From: Kaistia granuli DSM 23481
GTDB lineage: Bacteria; Pseudomonadota; Alphaproteobacteria; Rhizobiales; Kaistiaceae
Direction: 5' to 3'
DNA length: 64,000 nt
Assembly (NCBI RefSeq): GCF_000380505.1
Contig: NZ_AQYH01000006.1
Location: 372,001 to 436,000 of the forward strand
Part shown: positions 33,604-42,685 of the stretch, piece after piece
How the letters are laid out: every line of letters starts with the position of its first letter
Position numbering within the stretch: the first letter of the stretch is position 1
Made by a program: the position numbers and the translations under genes
The notes under the pieces: model-generated
The model's input: only the letters and a program-made list of their open reading frames with translations
What the model was told of the DNA's origin: nothing
Database searches by the model: none

Positions 33604-34693
33604 GCTGCCCCCCGCAGGCCGTCCGCTTGCGGAACGCGGCGAACCTCGTGCCGGACGAAGAAGTAGGAGGCCAGGTAGAAGACGAGCAACAATCCCTGGA
33701 ACACCACCGGCGCCGAGGCCGGAATGCCCGCGCTCACCAGCGCGATGTCGCCGCCGACATAGACCAGCGCCATGAACAGGCCGGCGAAGAAGATGCCGAT
33801 CGGATGCAGGCCGCCGAGGAAGGCCACGATGATCGCCGCATAGCCATAGCCCGGCGACAGGATCGGCTGCAGCTTGCCGATCGGCCCGGCGATCTCGCCG
33901 ACCCCGGCAAGACCTGCCGCCGCGCCGCCGATCAGGAGCGACATCCAGATGGCGCGGCGCTGCGAGAACCCGGCATAGCGCGCGGCATCCGACGCCACGC
34001 CGCCCACCATCAGACGGAAGGCCGCGAAGCTCTTGGTGACGAAGACCCAGCAGCCGATTGTCACCACCAGCGTGATGATGACGGAGAGATTAGCGCGCAC
34101 GCCGTCACCGCCAAAAGTCGGATAGAGGCCGGCGTCCGGAAACATCACCGATTGCGGGAAATTGTAGCCGGACGGATCCTTCAGCGGGCCGGTCAGCAGG
34201 TAGTAGAGCACCTGCTTGGCGATCTCGGTCAGCATCAGCGTCACGATGATCTCGCTGGCGTTGAAGCTGGCCTTCAGATAGGCGGCGATGCCCGCCCAGG
34301 CCATGCCGGCCAGCGCGCCAATCACGATCATGCCGGGCAGCATCCAGGCGGACTGGCTGTCGGACCAGAAGATCGGCAGCAGGCTGGCGCAGATGGCGCC
34401 GATGATGAGCTGGCCCTCGGCGCCGATGTTCCAGACGCGCGCGCGAAAACCAATCGCCAGGCCCTGCGCGATCAGGATCAGCGGACTCGCCTTGATCAGC
34501 ACTTCGCCGAGATTGTAGCTCGACGACAGCGGCTCGATGAAGAAGCTGTAAAGCACGACGCCGGGATCGGCGCCGAGCGCCGAGAACATGACGACCATGG
34601 TGACGATCGACAGCACGATCGTCACCAGCGGTACGGCAAGCAGCGCCACGGGTGACGTCTCCGCGCGCGGAAGAGCGGTGAAGCCGAGGAAGC

Positions 34694-34697
<4 letters not shown>
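33600..34697 (-). CDS. BMP-type ABC transporter permease (first)
   Basis: A 365-aa permease (YufP/NupB type). The N-terminal membrane segment is in LLAVPLVTIVLSIVTMVVMF, the conserved IGFRARVWNIGAEGQLIIGA stretch follows, and the coupling loop contains GGVASDAARYAGFSQRRAIW. It is coupled by 4-base overlaps on both sides, so the two permeases and the ATPase are made in a fixed ratio. Confidence 0.9.
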
Positions 34698-36268
<1,571 letters not shown>

Positions 36269-36591
36269 GGAGCCAGACCGGGGATGCTGGGCGAAGACCG
36301 CGTATTTCCCTCGCCGCTCGAACCAAACTGCAAGATCGGTACGACCCAGACCGCCCAAAAGCGATAGCCCGAGACAATAGCCGCTTGCCTTATGGCGTAG
36401 CCATCAGCTTTCATAATATGATTACATTGAATCGATACTGTCCGCCCGGAAGAGCAAGACTTATCGACCGCAAAAAAGTCTGCGCTAACCCGTGTGTCCA
36501 CGAGCTCTCCTCCCTAGGTGCCTTCAAGGTGCCTTCTTTTCTTATTGAGGAGGATTATAGGGGCGGTTAAGTTCCAAGATAGATTATTTTG
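36269..36591. promoter_or_regulatory. Divergent promoter region between the BMP operon and LysR gene
   Basis: 323 bases, more A/T-rich than the surroundings, with no gene. A direct repeat AGGTGCCTTC occurs at 36516-36525 and 36527-36536 (11-base period), near the LysR gene. The 36400-36440 stretch is A/T-rich and a likely promoter area for the minus-strand operon. Confidence 0.4.
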
Positions 36592-37569
36592 ATGGACCAA
36601 TCGTTCGGGATCTTGGACGCAATGTCGTACCCCTATGAACTGAAAGACATCAGCTGCTTCTTGTGGATTGCACGCGCAGGTAGCATTTCTAGAGCCGCCA
36701 CTACTTACAGCGTACCCAAGGCTACCCTCAGTCATCACCTGCGGCGGCTCGAGGACGCCCTGCAGGTGGAGCTGTTCGTCCGCAAGGCGAAGGGCCTCGA
36801 ATTGACCGACGCCGGCAAGGAATATCTCGACAATTGCTCGGCGATTTTCGATTCCTGCGAGAACGCGGCGAGTGCCGCTCAGCGTGCGCATTCGACGATC
36901 AGCGGCCGCATCCGGATCGTCGCCAGCACGGCCTTCGGCACCTCGATCATCGGCGCGGCGGCGAGCTATTTCGCGACCTCGAACCCCAATATCGACTTCG
37001 ATCTGCAAATGTATCCGGACGACAAGATCATCGCCGGACAATTCGATTTCGACTGCATGATCTTCGTCGGCGAACCACCGGCTTCCAGCCTGTTGCGGCG
37101 CAAAATGGGTGACGTTTCCTTCGGTCTCTACGCCAGCCCGCGCTTCGTCGAGGCGCATGGCATGCCCGCCTCGCTGGACGACATCAACCGTTCGAGTGGC
37201 GTCGTCTACATGCGCAACGGCATGCCCGAGCGCTGGGCGCTGCGCAACCAGCGCAACCTGGTGCACCTCGAGCCGCTGGCGAAATTCAACGTCAACGAAT
37301 ACTGGCTGGCGAAGTACTTCACGGTCGAGGGCCTGGTAATTGGATACCTGCCGGACTTCTTCGTGAAATACGAGGTCGAGCAGGGCGCGCTCCTGCCGCT
37401 GCTACCCGAATGGCGGTCCGACGACACGCCCGTCTATGTCATCTATCCGGCCCAGCGGCATCGCAATCCCCGCGTCATGAAGCTGGTCGACGCGATGTGC
37501 AACCGGTTCGAGGACTTCATCCGTTCGCCGATCTATTCGGTGACGCGGATCGATTATGGCCAGGGTTGA
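36592..37569 (+). CDS. LysR family transcriptional regulator
   Basis: A 325-aa LysR protein. The HTH is in ARAGSISRAATTYSVPKATL, followed by the effector domain starting GRIRIVASTAFGTSI. The ATG at 36592 or the one at 36622 (MSYPYELKDIS) could be the start; the second fits family length slightly better, and neither has a strong ribosome site. Its neighbours suggest two possible targets: the divergent BMP/hydantoinase operon (more likely) or the convergent Rieske operon. Confidence 0.87.
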   Translation: MDQSFGILDAMSYPYELKDISCFLWIARAGSISRAATTYSVPKATLSHHLRRLEDALQVELFVRKAKGLELTDAGKEYLDNCSAIFDSCENAASAAQRAHSTISGRIRIVASTAFGTSIIGAAASYFATSNPNIDFDLQMYPDDKIIAGQFDFDCMIFVGEPPASSLLRRKMGDVSFGLYASPRFVEAHGMPASLDDINRSSGVVYMRNGMPERWALRNQRNLVHLEPLAKFNVNEYWLAKYFTVEGLVIGYLPDFFVKYEVEQGALLPLLPEWRSDDTPVYVIYPAQRHRNPRVMKLVDAMCNRFEDFIRSPIYSVTRIDYGQG

Positions 37570-37585
37570 ACGGGTTCCGAAAAAG

Positions 37586-37638
37586 CACGGCCGCAACCAC
37601 AGCGTTCGGAAATCCTGAACGCTGTGGCTGCGGCCGTG
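37586..37638. terminator. Long hairpin terminator between convergent genes
   Basis: 22-base arms (37586-37607 and 37617-37638) with one mismatch and a 9-base loop. On the minus strand the hairpin is followed by a T5 run (A5 at 37580-37584), so it mainly terminates the Rieske operon. It sits in the 87-base gap between the LysR and hypothetical genes. Confidence 0.85.
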
Positions 37639-37656
37639 GCCAATGGGAATGTGTGG

Positions 37657-38112
37657 TCAGTGGTGGTGGTGGTCGGCGCCCGGGAGCTTCTCGAACACTT
37701 CCGTGCCCTTGTTGATCCAGCGTATGCCGTCAGCGGCGACGACACTGTCCTCGATACCGACCGCGCCGATATAGGTGACCATGTACCAGACCAGTTCGGC
37801 GGCGAACATCGAGGGGTGCTGGCGGGGATTTCGGATACCGACCCGCTTGCCCCAGGCAATCAGCGCCGTCGCCATGTCGATCCGGTAACCATAGACCTGA
37901 CCCGGCTCGTTGACCGGCGTGAAGGTGATCGAAAGCCCCGGAGTATCCTGCCAGATCTCGACACCATGAAACTGCATGTCCGGCCAGAACTGCCGCTCGC
38001 GGAGATGCTCTTCCTTGTCGTGGCCGCCATGGCGGACCGTGCGGTATTTCCGGGTGAGGATCGTGGAGATGTCGGTTCGGACGGCTTGGTCAAATGCGTC
38101 GACGTTTTCCAT
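37657..38112 (-). CDS. Hypothetical protein of the Rieske operon, natural His tail
   Basis: A 151-aa soluble protein that I do not recognise. It is rich in aromatic residues (DMQFHGVEIWQDTPGLSI, AAELVWYMVTYIGAVG) and ends with GADHHHH. There is no signal peptide or membrane helix. It follows the FAD reductase by 72 bases on the same strand and precedes the terminator, so it is the last gene of the oxygenase operon. Possible roles are an accessory or small subunit, or an enzyme acting on the oxygenated product. The start is uncertain: an ATG at 38127 is also in frame. Confidence 0.65.
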   Translation of the reverse strand: MENVDAFDQAVRTDISTILTRKYRTVRHGGHDKEEHLRERQFWPDMQFHGVEIWQDTPGLSITFTPVNEPGQVYGYRIDMATALIAWGKRVGIRNPRQHPSMFAAELVWYMVTYIGAVGIEDSVVAADGIRWINKGTEVFEKLPGADHHHH

Positions 38113-38184
38113 GGCTCGGTTTCTCATCACTGCATTGCGCTAAGGAAGACGGCGCGTCGACCAGATTGACGCGCCGGGGGTGTT

Positions 38185-39405
38185 TCAGCAGGGTTCGGCG
38201 ACGCGCTGACGCGACCTCGCGTCGTCCTCGATCTGCTTGCGGTAGCGCATCACGGCCCGCGAGGCGTTGACGCCGGCGGCGGCGACGAGCTGGCCCTCCC
38301 TGTGAAACGTCAGCAAGGGATGTGTGCGATCCGCCGTCTCTTGCCTTTCGACATGATCGTGACCGTCGTGCCGGCCGACCATCTGCAGCTTGAGGCCATA
38401 CTGATCCGACCAGAAATACGGGACGTCGGCGAAGGGTACCGGCTCCTCGCCGGAGCCCGGCAAGCTGTGCAGGAGGTTCCGTGCCGCCGCCCTTCCCTGC
38501 GCCGAGGCGCTGGTCCAGTGCTCGACGCGCATCACTGTGTCGTAGAAGGGATTGTGCCAGCGGGCGACATCGCCGGCGGCGTAGATGCCGGGATGTGAGC
38601 TCGCCAGCGTCGCGTCGCAGACGACGCCATCCGCGAGCTTCAGCCCCGAGCCCTCGAGCCACTCCGTCGCCGGGATCGAGCCGGCGCCGACCAGCACGAG
38701 ATCGGTTTCGATGACCGAGCCATCCGACAACCGCGCCGCGGCGACCCGCCCGTCGCGCGCAATCAGTTCCTCGATCGTGACGCCGGTCATGACGTCGACG
38801 CCGTTGCGCTGGTGCATGTCGAGAACATATTCGCCGAGCACGGCGCCGAAGGTGCGGCCGAGCAAGGTGGGAGCGCCCTCGATAAGGGTGATCTCCAGGC
38901 CAAAACTGCGCATCGACGCCGCCAGTTCGCAGCCGATCAGGCCGCCGCCCAGAATGGCGATCCTGGGCTTGCCCGCCAATTCCGCCTTGATCGCCAGCGC
39001 ATCCTCGAGCGTGCGCAGCCCGAGCACGCCGGCCATGCCACGGGTGATCGCGGGCATGCGGGCAACCGCTCCGGTGCAGACGACGAGACCGTCGAAGTCG
39101 ATGGAACGGCCGTCCTCCAGCTTCGCGGTGCGCGCCGCCGCATCCAGCGACCGCAACTGGATGTCGCGGAGTATCCGGAGATTGCCGCGACTGTCCGCGA
39201 TCTCGGGGAGAAACAGCTCGGAATAGTCCGACTTGCCCTGGATGAACTCCTTGGAAAGGGCGGGCTTGCTGTAGGAGCCCTCCTTCTCTCCGGTGACCCA
39301 GAGAATTTCGCCGGCATAGTCAGCCGCCAGCAATTCCGACACTGCGGAATAGCCGGCAAGCGAGCCCCCGGCGACAACGATCCGTCGAATAGCCTCGAAT
39401 GCCAT
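38185..39405 (-). CDS. FAD-dependent ferredoxin reductase (Rieske system)
   Basis: A 406-aa NAD(P)H-dependent flavoprotein of the putidaredoxin/rhodocoxin-reductase type. An N-terminal FAD loop VVAGGSLAGYSA, a second nucleotide loop ILGGGLIGCELAAS, YAAGDVARW for FAD, and a reductase C-terminal domain (VPYFWSDQYGLKLQMVG) are all present. It should pass electrons from NAD(P)H to the small ferredoxin encoded upstream. The start at 39405 is an ATG; a TTG three codons earlier is possible. Confidence 0.9.
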   Translation of the reverse strand: MAFEAIRRIVVAGGSLAGYSAVSELLAADYAGEILWVTGEKEGSYSKPALSKEFIQGKSDYSELFLPEIADSRGNLRILRDIQLRSLDAAARTAKLEDGRSIDFDGLVVCTGAVARMPAITRGMAGVLGLRTLEDALAIKAELAGKPRIAILGGGLIGCELAASMRSFGLEITLIEGAPTLLGRTFGAVLGEYVLDMHQRNGVDVMTGVTIEELIARDGRVAAARLSDGSVIETDLVLVGAGSIPATEWLEGSGLKLADGVVCDATLASSHPGIYAAGDVARWHNPFYDTVMRVEHWTSASAQGRAAARNLLHSLPGSGEEPVPFADVPYFWSDQYGLKLQMVGRHDGHDHVERQETADRTHPLLTFHREGQLVAAAGVNASRAVMRYRKQIEDDARSRQRVAEPC

Positions 39406-39440
39406 GGCGCCCAACGCAGGTTAGAGATCTTTTCGTGCCG

Positions 39441-39492
39441 CGATCGACGCGACGAGCCGGAACGAAGACACACCGGACTCGTCGCGTGATCG
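39441..39492. repeat. Intercistronic inverted repeat A (ferredoxin-reductase spacer)
   Basis: 20-base arms (39441-39460 and 39473-39492) complementary apart from one bulged base on each side, with a 12-base loop. It lies upstream of the reductase start within the Rieske transcript. Confidence 0.6.
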
Positions 39493-39518
39493 GCGGGTGG
39501 CAAGCCACACCGGGCCAG

Positions 39519-39566
39519 GCCTTGAGGAGCGAAGCAAAGCGACAGCCGTGCTTCGTTCCTCAAGGC
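39519..39566. repeat. Intercistronic inverted repeat B (ferredoxin-reductase spacer)
   Basis: 18-base arms (39519-39536 and 39549-39566) with a single mismatch and a 12-base loop, just after the ferredoxin stop. There is no T-run. Together with repeat A it fills most of the 181-base spacer. Confidence 0.65.
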
Positions 39567-39586
39567 GCCAGCCCGGATCCCGGCGC

Positions 39587-39784
39587 CTAGCCCTCGACCA
39601 GCTTCAGAGCCAGGATGGGGCAGGACGTCACCGCCTGCCGCACCCGCGCGCGGAGCTCGGAATTCTCCGGGATCGGCTCGGCGACGTGCAGATAGAGATC
39701 GTCATCGACGTCAAACACTTCCGGCGCGATGCCCATGCAGACGCCATTCCCGTCGCAGCTCTGCCGATTGACGATGATCTTCAT
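39587..39784 (-). CDS. Ferredoxin, probable [3Fe-4S] type
   Basis: A 65-aa ferredoxin with exactly three cysteines: Cys10 and Cys16 (SCDGNGVC) and Cys55 (SCPILAL), plus the APEVFDV motif. The spacing matches the single-cluster ferredoxins that serve bacterial P450s and some Rieske oxygenases. With Asn13 where a fourth cysteine would be, a [3Fe-4S] cluster is expected. A good GGAGG site precedes the ATG. It carries electrons from the FAD reductase to the oxygenase. Confidence 0.88.
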   Translation of the reverse strand: MKIIVNRQSCDGNGVCMGIAPEVFDVDDDLYLHVAEPIPENSELRARVRQAVTSCPILALKLVEG

Positions 39785-39849
39785 ATTTTCCTCCGCAATT
39801 TTCTTGAATGTTCGGATACGGACCCAGCGCGGGGCGATCACTCCTGGCG

Positions 39850-41103
39850 CTACTCGGCCGCTTCCTGCTGGACCTGTTCGCTGCGCACCTCGTTGGCGTA
39901 GTCGCGGTAACGCTTCGACAGCCACTGGTAGAACTGCAGCAGCGATTCCTCCTGGAACGAGTAGCGACCCGGCTTGCGGAACCGCGAGCGGTTGCCGCGT
40001 TGCACCGATTCCGTCGAGCTCGCATCCTGGTTGTGGAACAGCACCAGGCCGTCCTGGGCGATCTTGTAGAGATGCTCGAACAGCGGATGCTTGGTGCTCG
40101 CCTCCGGATAGAGATGGCCGATGCGCAGGTTGAGCTTGCCGGGGCCAGCCGGCAGGACGAGGTAGTAGAACAGGCCCTCGGGCACGGCGCCGAAGCCGAG
40201 ATTCGGCGGGATCGACGCGAAGATGACCTCGTTGCGTTCCTTCTCGCCCAGCGTCTCGATGATCGGCAGCAGCGCCTTGCCGGTCGGGTTGAAGCCGGCG
40301 TCCGGATAATAGAAGCCAGTCGGGTGATAAACGGCGCCGTCATCCTCGTCGAATTCGACGAAGCTGGTCAGCCGGACGTGGGCGAAGTCATGCAGCATGC
40401 CGTGCAGATAGGCGCTGTGATACGGCTCGATGCCATTCTCGAGCTGCGGCTTCCAGTTCCACTCGCAGCCCTTGATCTCGGCGACAGGCATCGAGACCAT
40501 CTCGGCGATGTTGTACGGCGCGAGCGCCTTCTCCAGCTTGTGCAGCGTCGGGGTCAGCGGCTTGGCGTTCGGATCCAGGTTCGTAAACACGAAGCCGTTC
40601 CAGATCTCGACCTTGTGCGAGGGCAGATGCGCCTCGGTCTTGAGTTCCTTCAGGCCGATCGTGTCGTTCATCGACGGCGCGGCGATCAGATGGCCGTCGA
40701 GGCCATAAGCCCAGGCATGGAACGGGCAGCGGAACAGGCGGCCCGCATTGCCCGATCCCTCGCACAGGATATGGCCGCGATGGGCGCAGATCGGCGTGAA
40801 GACGCGGATTTCCATGTTCGCGTCGCGAACCATGACCAGCGGCTCGTCGCCCATGTCGACACGGACAAAATCACCCGGCTTGGCGATCTCGTCGGTGCGG
40901 CCGAGGCAGAGCCAGCTGCGCATGAACACCGCTTCCTGCTCGAATTCATAGAATTCCGGATCGACGTAGCATTCGCGCGGCAGGTTGAAGCCGGTCTCCA
41001 TGTTCTTGCAGCCGTCCTCGATCGTCTTGACGACTTCGAGGATGCGATCCGAAACGACCTTGCGGTCCTTCTTGTTGTTCGAGCTAGACGGACACTGAGA
41101 CAC
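39850..41103 (-). CDS. Rieske aromatic ring-hydroxylating-type oxygenase, alpha subunit
   Basis: A 417-aa terminal oxygenase. The Rieske [2Fe-2S] ligands are C106-x-H108 and C126-x-x-H129. The mononuclear iron site is in IEPYHSAYLH (His229, His234), with a third ligand near NQDASS. The residue bridging the two sites is Glu226, where naphthalene dioxygenase has Asp; carnitine monooxygenase CntA is reported to use Glu at this position with the same spacing. The start is a GTG at 41103 preceded by GGAGG; longer ATG frames lack support. No beta subunit is encoded. The substrate is open: aromatic or quaternary-amine-like. Confidence 0.9.
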   Translation of the reverse strand: MSQCPSSSNNKKDRKVVSDRILEVVKTIEDGCKNMETGFNLPRECYVDPEFYEFEQEAVFMRSWLCLGRTDEIAKPGDFVRVDMGDEPLVMVRDANMEIRVFTPICAHRGHILCEGSGNAGRLFRCPFHAWAYGLDGHLIAAPSMNDTIGLKELKTEAHLPSHKVEIWNGFVFTNLDPNAKPLTPTLHKLEKALAPYNIAEMVSMPVAEIKGCEWNWKPQLENGIEPYHSAYLHGMLHDFAHVRLTSFVEFDEDDGAVYHPTGFYYPDAGFNPTGKALLPIIETLGEKERNEVIFASIPPNLGFGAVPEGLFYYLVLPAGPGKLNLRIGHLYPEASTKHPLFEHLYKIAQDGLVLFHNQDASSTESVQRGNRSRFRKPGRYSFQEESLLQFYQWLSKRYRDYANEVRSEQVQQEAAE

Positions 41104-41222
41104 TTGTTCCTCCGGTATCAAAATGGCGTGTTTCTTGTTGTTGGCGCCCGAGCGATGGATGCGCGCCGGCGGCAGGCGCGGCCATGGAAGGCCCGCCCTG
41201 ACCGGCATCGCCGCCTGGGGAA

Positions 41223-41435
41223 TCAATTCGACGGGAAGGCGAAATCCGATGGGGGTGATCCGAGCGAACGCAGACCGACGCCGCGGACGCGCGCGGGATC
41301 CGGCTCCCGATCCAGGTCGGTCGAGACAAGGCTCACGGAATGATTGGTCAGGGGGCTGCGGATCCGGTCGACGGGGAATACCGTCTGCGGATCCGAGGGC
41401 CGATTGTCGGCAATCGTCCTGTGCATCTTCATCAT
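41223..41435 (-). CDS. Possible small protein upstream of the Rieske oxygenase
   Basis: A 70-aa frame beginning MMKMHRTIADN and ending PSDFAFPSN. It has a strong AGGAG ribosome site right before the ATG and codon use like the neighbouring genes. It lies 119 bases before the oxygenase start on the same strand. There are no recognisable motifs, membrane segments or cysteines. It may be a small accessory or leader peptide, or a chance frame. Confidence 0.4.
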   Translation of the reverse strand: MMKMHRTIADNRPSDPQTVFPVDRIRSPLTNHSVSLVSTDLDREPDPARVRGVGLRSLGSPPSDFAFPSN

Positions 41436-41453
41436 CGCTCCTGGACGGCAGAT

Positions 41454-41572
41454 CAGGTCACCTGGAACACCGCGTCGCGAGGGACGACGATGCGTGGCTG
41501 GCCGTGTGGGTAGCAGGACGATAGGAAGCTCAGGCTGTTCGGAATAGACCTTCGATTTGGACGTGTCGTCCA
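41454..41572. promoter_or_regulatory. Promoter region of the Rieske operon with two dyads
   Basis: A perfect inverted repeat TGGACGTGTCGTCCA at 41558-41572 (6-base arms, 3-base spacer) and a palindrome CAGGTCACCTG at 41454-41464. Both lie between the GntR stop and the small frame at 41435, so they could be operators for the oxygenase operon. The regulator is unknown. Confidence 0.4.
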
Positions 41573-41644
41573 GATTACCGAACGATCGATGTGGCTCGTG
41601 CCAGCCCCGGAGTCGCGCCCGATACGGACGCGGCGAGGCCTCGC

Positions 41645-42685
41645 TCAGACGAAGTAGGAGGTCGGCGAAACGGCGTGGGTGGCGCGGAAGGCGGCCAGGC
41701 GCTCGGCCGCTTTCTCGCTCGATGCCTGCAGATGCGCCTTCAGGAGATGCTTGGCGGAGCCGACATCCTGGCGCGCCATCGCCTGCATGATCTCGAGATG
41801 TTCTTCCATGAACGAATCGAAGAAGGGCTGGCGTTGCAGGGCGACCTGGAAGTGCTTGCCGGAGACGAGGATGCAGCGCGTGCGCTTCAGCGCCTCGACG
41901 ATTTCTGGATTGCCGCCATAGGCAAGGCAATCGATGTGCAATTCCCCCTCCAGCACGTCGAGCTCGGCGATGCCGGCATCGTCCGAACGGTTGATGCCGT
42001 CCTGCAGGCGGGCCGCCATGCCGGCCAGGACCTTCGGCGGAATGGCGCCGATGGCGGTCTCGAGCGCCGCCGGTTCGAGCAGCATGCGCAATTCGTAGAG
42101 ATCCTGGAACCGCGCCTCGTCGAGCGGGATGATCCACCAATGCGATTTCTCGCCCTTGGTGACGATGCCGACCTGCTGGGCGTGGATCAGCAGATCGCGC
42201 GCCACGGTGCGGCCAACGTCGAAATGACGCGCCAGCGCCAGTTCGTTGACGCGGAAACGGCCGAAGACCGAGCGCAGAATCACCTCGCGCTCGAAATCGT
42301 AATAGAGCGACTGCCAGGCGAAATGCTTCGGCGGCAGGGCCGCCTCCGCATCCATGTCCAGCATGTCGGCCGTAATCTTCAGGCGCTTCGGCTCGCCGGC
42401 CTTGCCGACGAGGAGCCCGCGGCCGTCGAAACGGCTGAGCAGGCCCTCCTCTTCCAGCCGGGCGAGCGCCTGCTTCACCGGCGAGCGGCTCGATCCGAAG
42501 ATCGAGGCAAGCGGTCCCTCGAGCAGCACCGTGCCTTCCGGCAGACCGCCGGTCTCTATGCCACGGCGCAGCCGCTCGGTGATGGAGGCGTAGGCGGGCG
42601 TGCGATCGACGCCGCCGCCAGCCCCCTGCCCGCCGGCGCCGCGTCCGCCTTTTGCGACCGTCAGGTCACCGCGCCGATCTGCCAT
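41645..42685 (-). CDS. GntR/FCD-type regulator with two winged helices
   Basis: A 346-aa regulator, about 100 residues longer than usual FadR-type proteins. The first winged helix is at about residues 33-95 (PLASIFGSSRSPVKQALARL). A second helix-turn-helix-like segment is at about 127-190 (VNELALARHFDVGRTVARDL). The FCD effector domain follows (DLYELRMLLEP, then His-containing helices such as EGELHIDCLAYGGN and EEHLEIM). A glycine-rich N-terminal 30 residues looks disordered. It overlaps the UxaA-type gene by 25 bases and is cotranscribed with it, so it probably senses a sugar acid. Confidence 0.82.
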   Translation of the reverse strand: MADRRGDLTVAKGGRGAGGQGAGGGVDRTPAYASITERLRRGIETGGLPEGTVLLEGPLASIFGSSRSPVKQALARLEEEGLLSRFDGRGLLVGKAGEPKRLKITADMLDMDAEAALPPKHFAWQSLYYDFEREVILRSVFGRFRVNELALARHFDVGRTVARDLLIHAQQVGIVTKGEKSHWWIIPLDEARFQDLYELRMLLEPAALETAIGAIPPKVLAGMAARLQDGINRSDDAGIAELDVLEGELHIDCLAYGGNPEIVEALKRTRCILVSGKHFQVALQRQPFFDSFMEEHLEIMQAMARQDVGSAKHLLKAHLQASSEKAAERLAAFRATHAVSPTSYFV

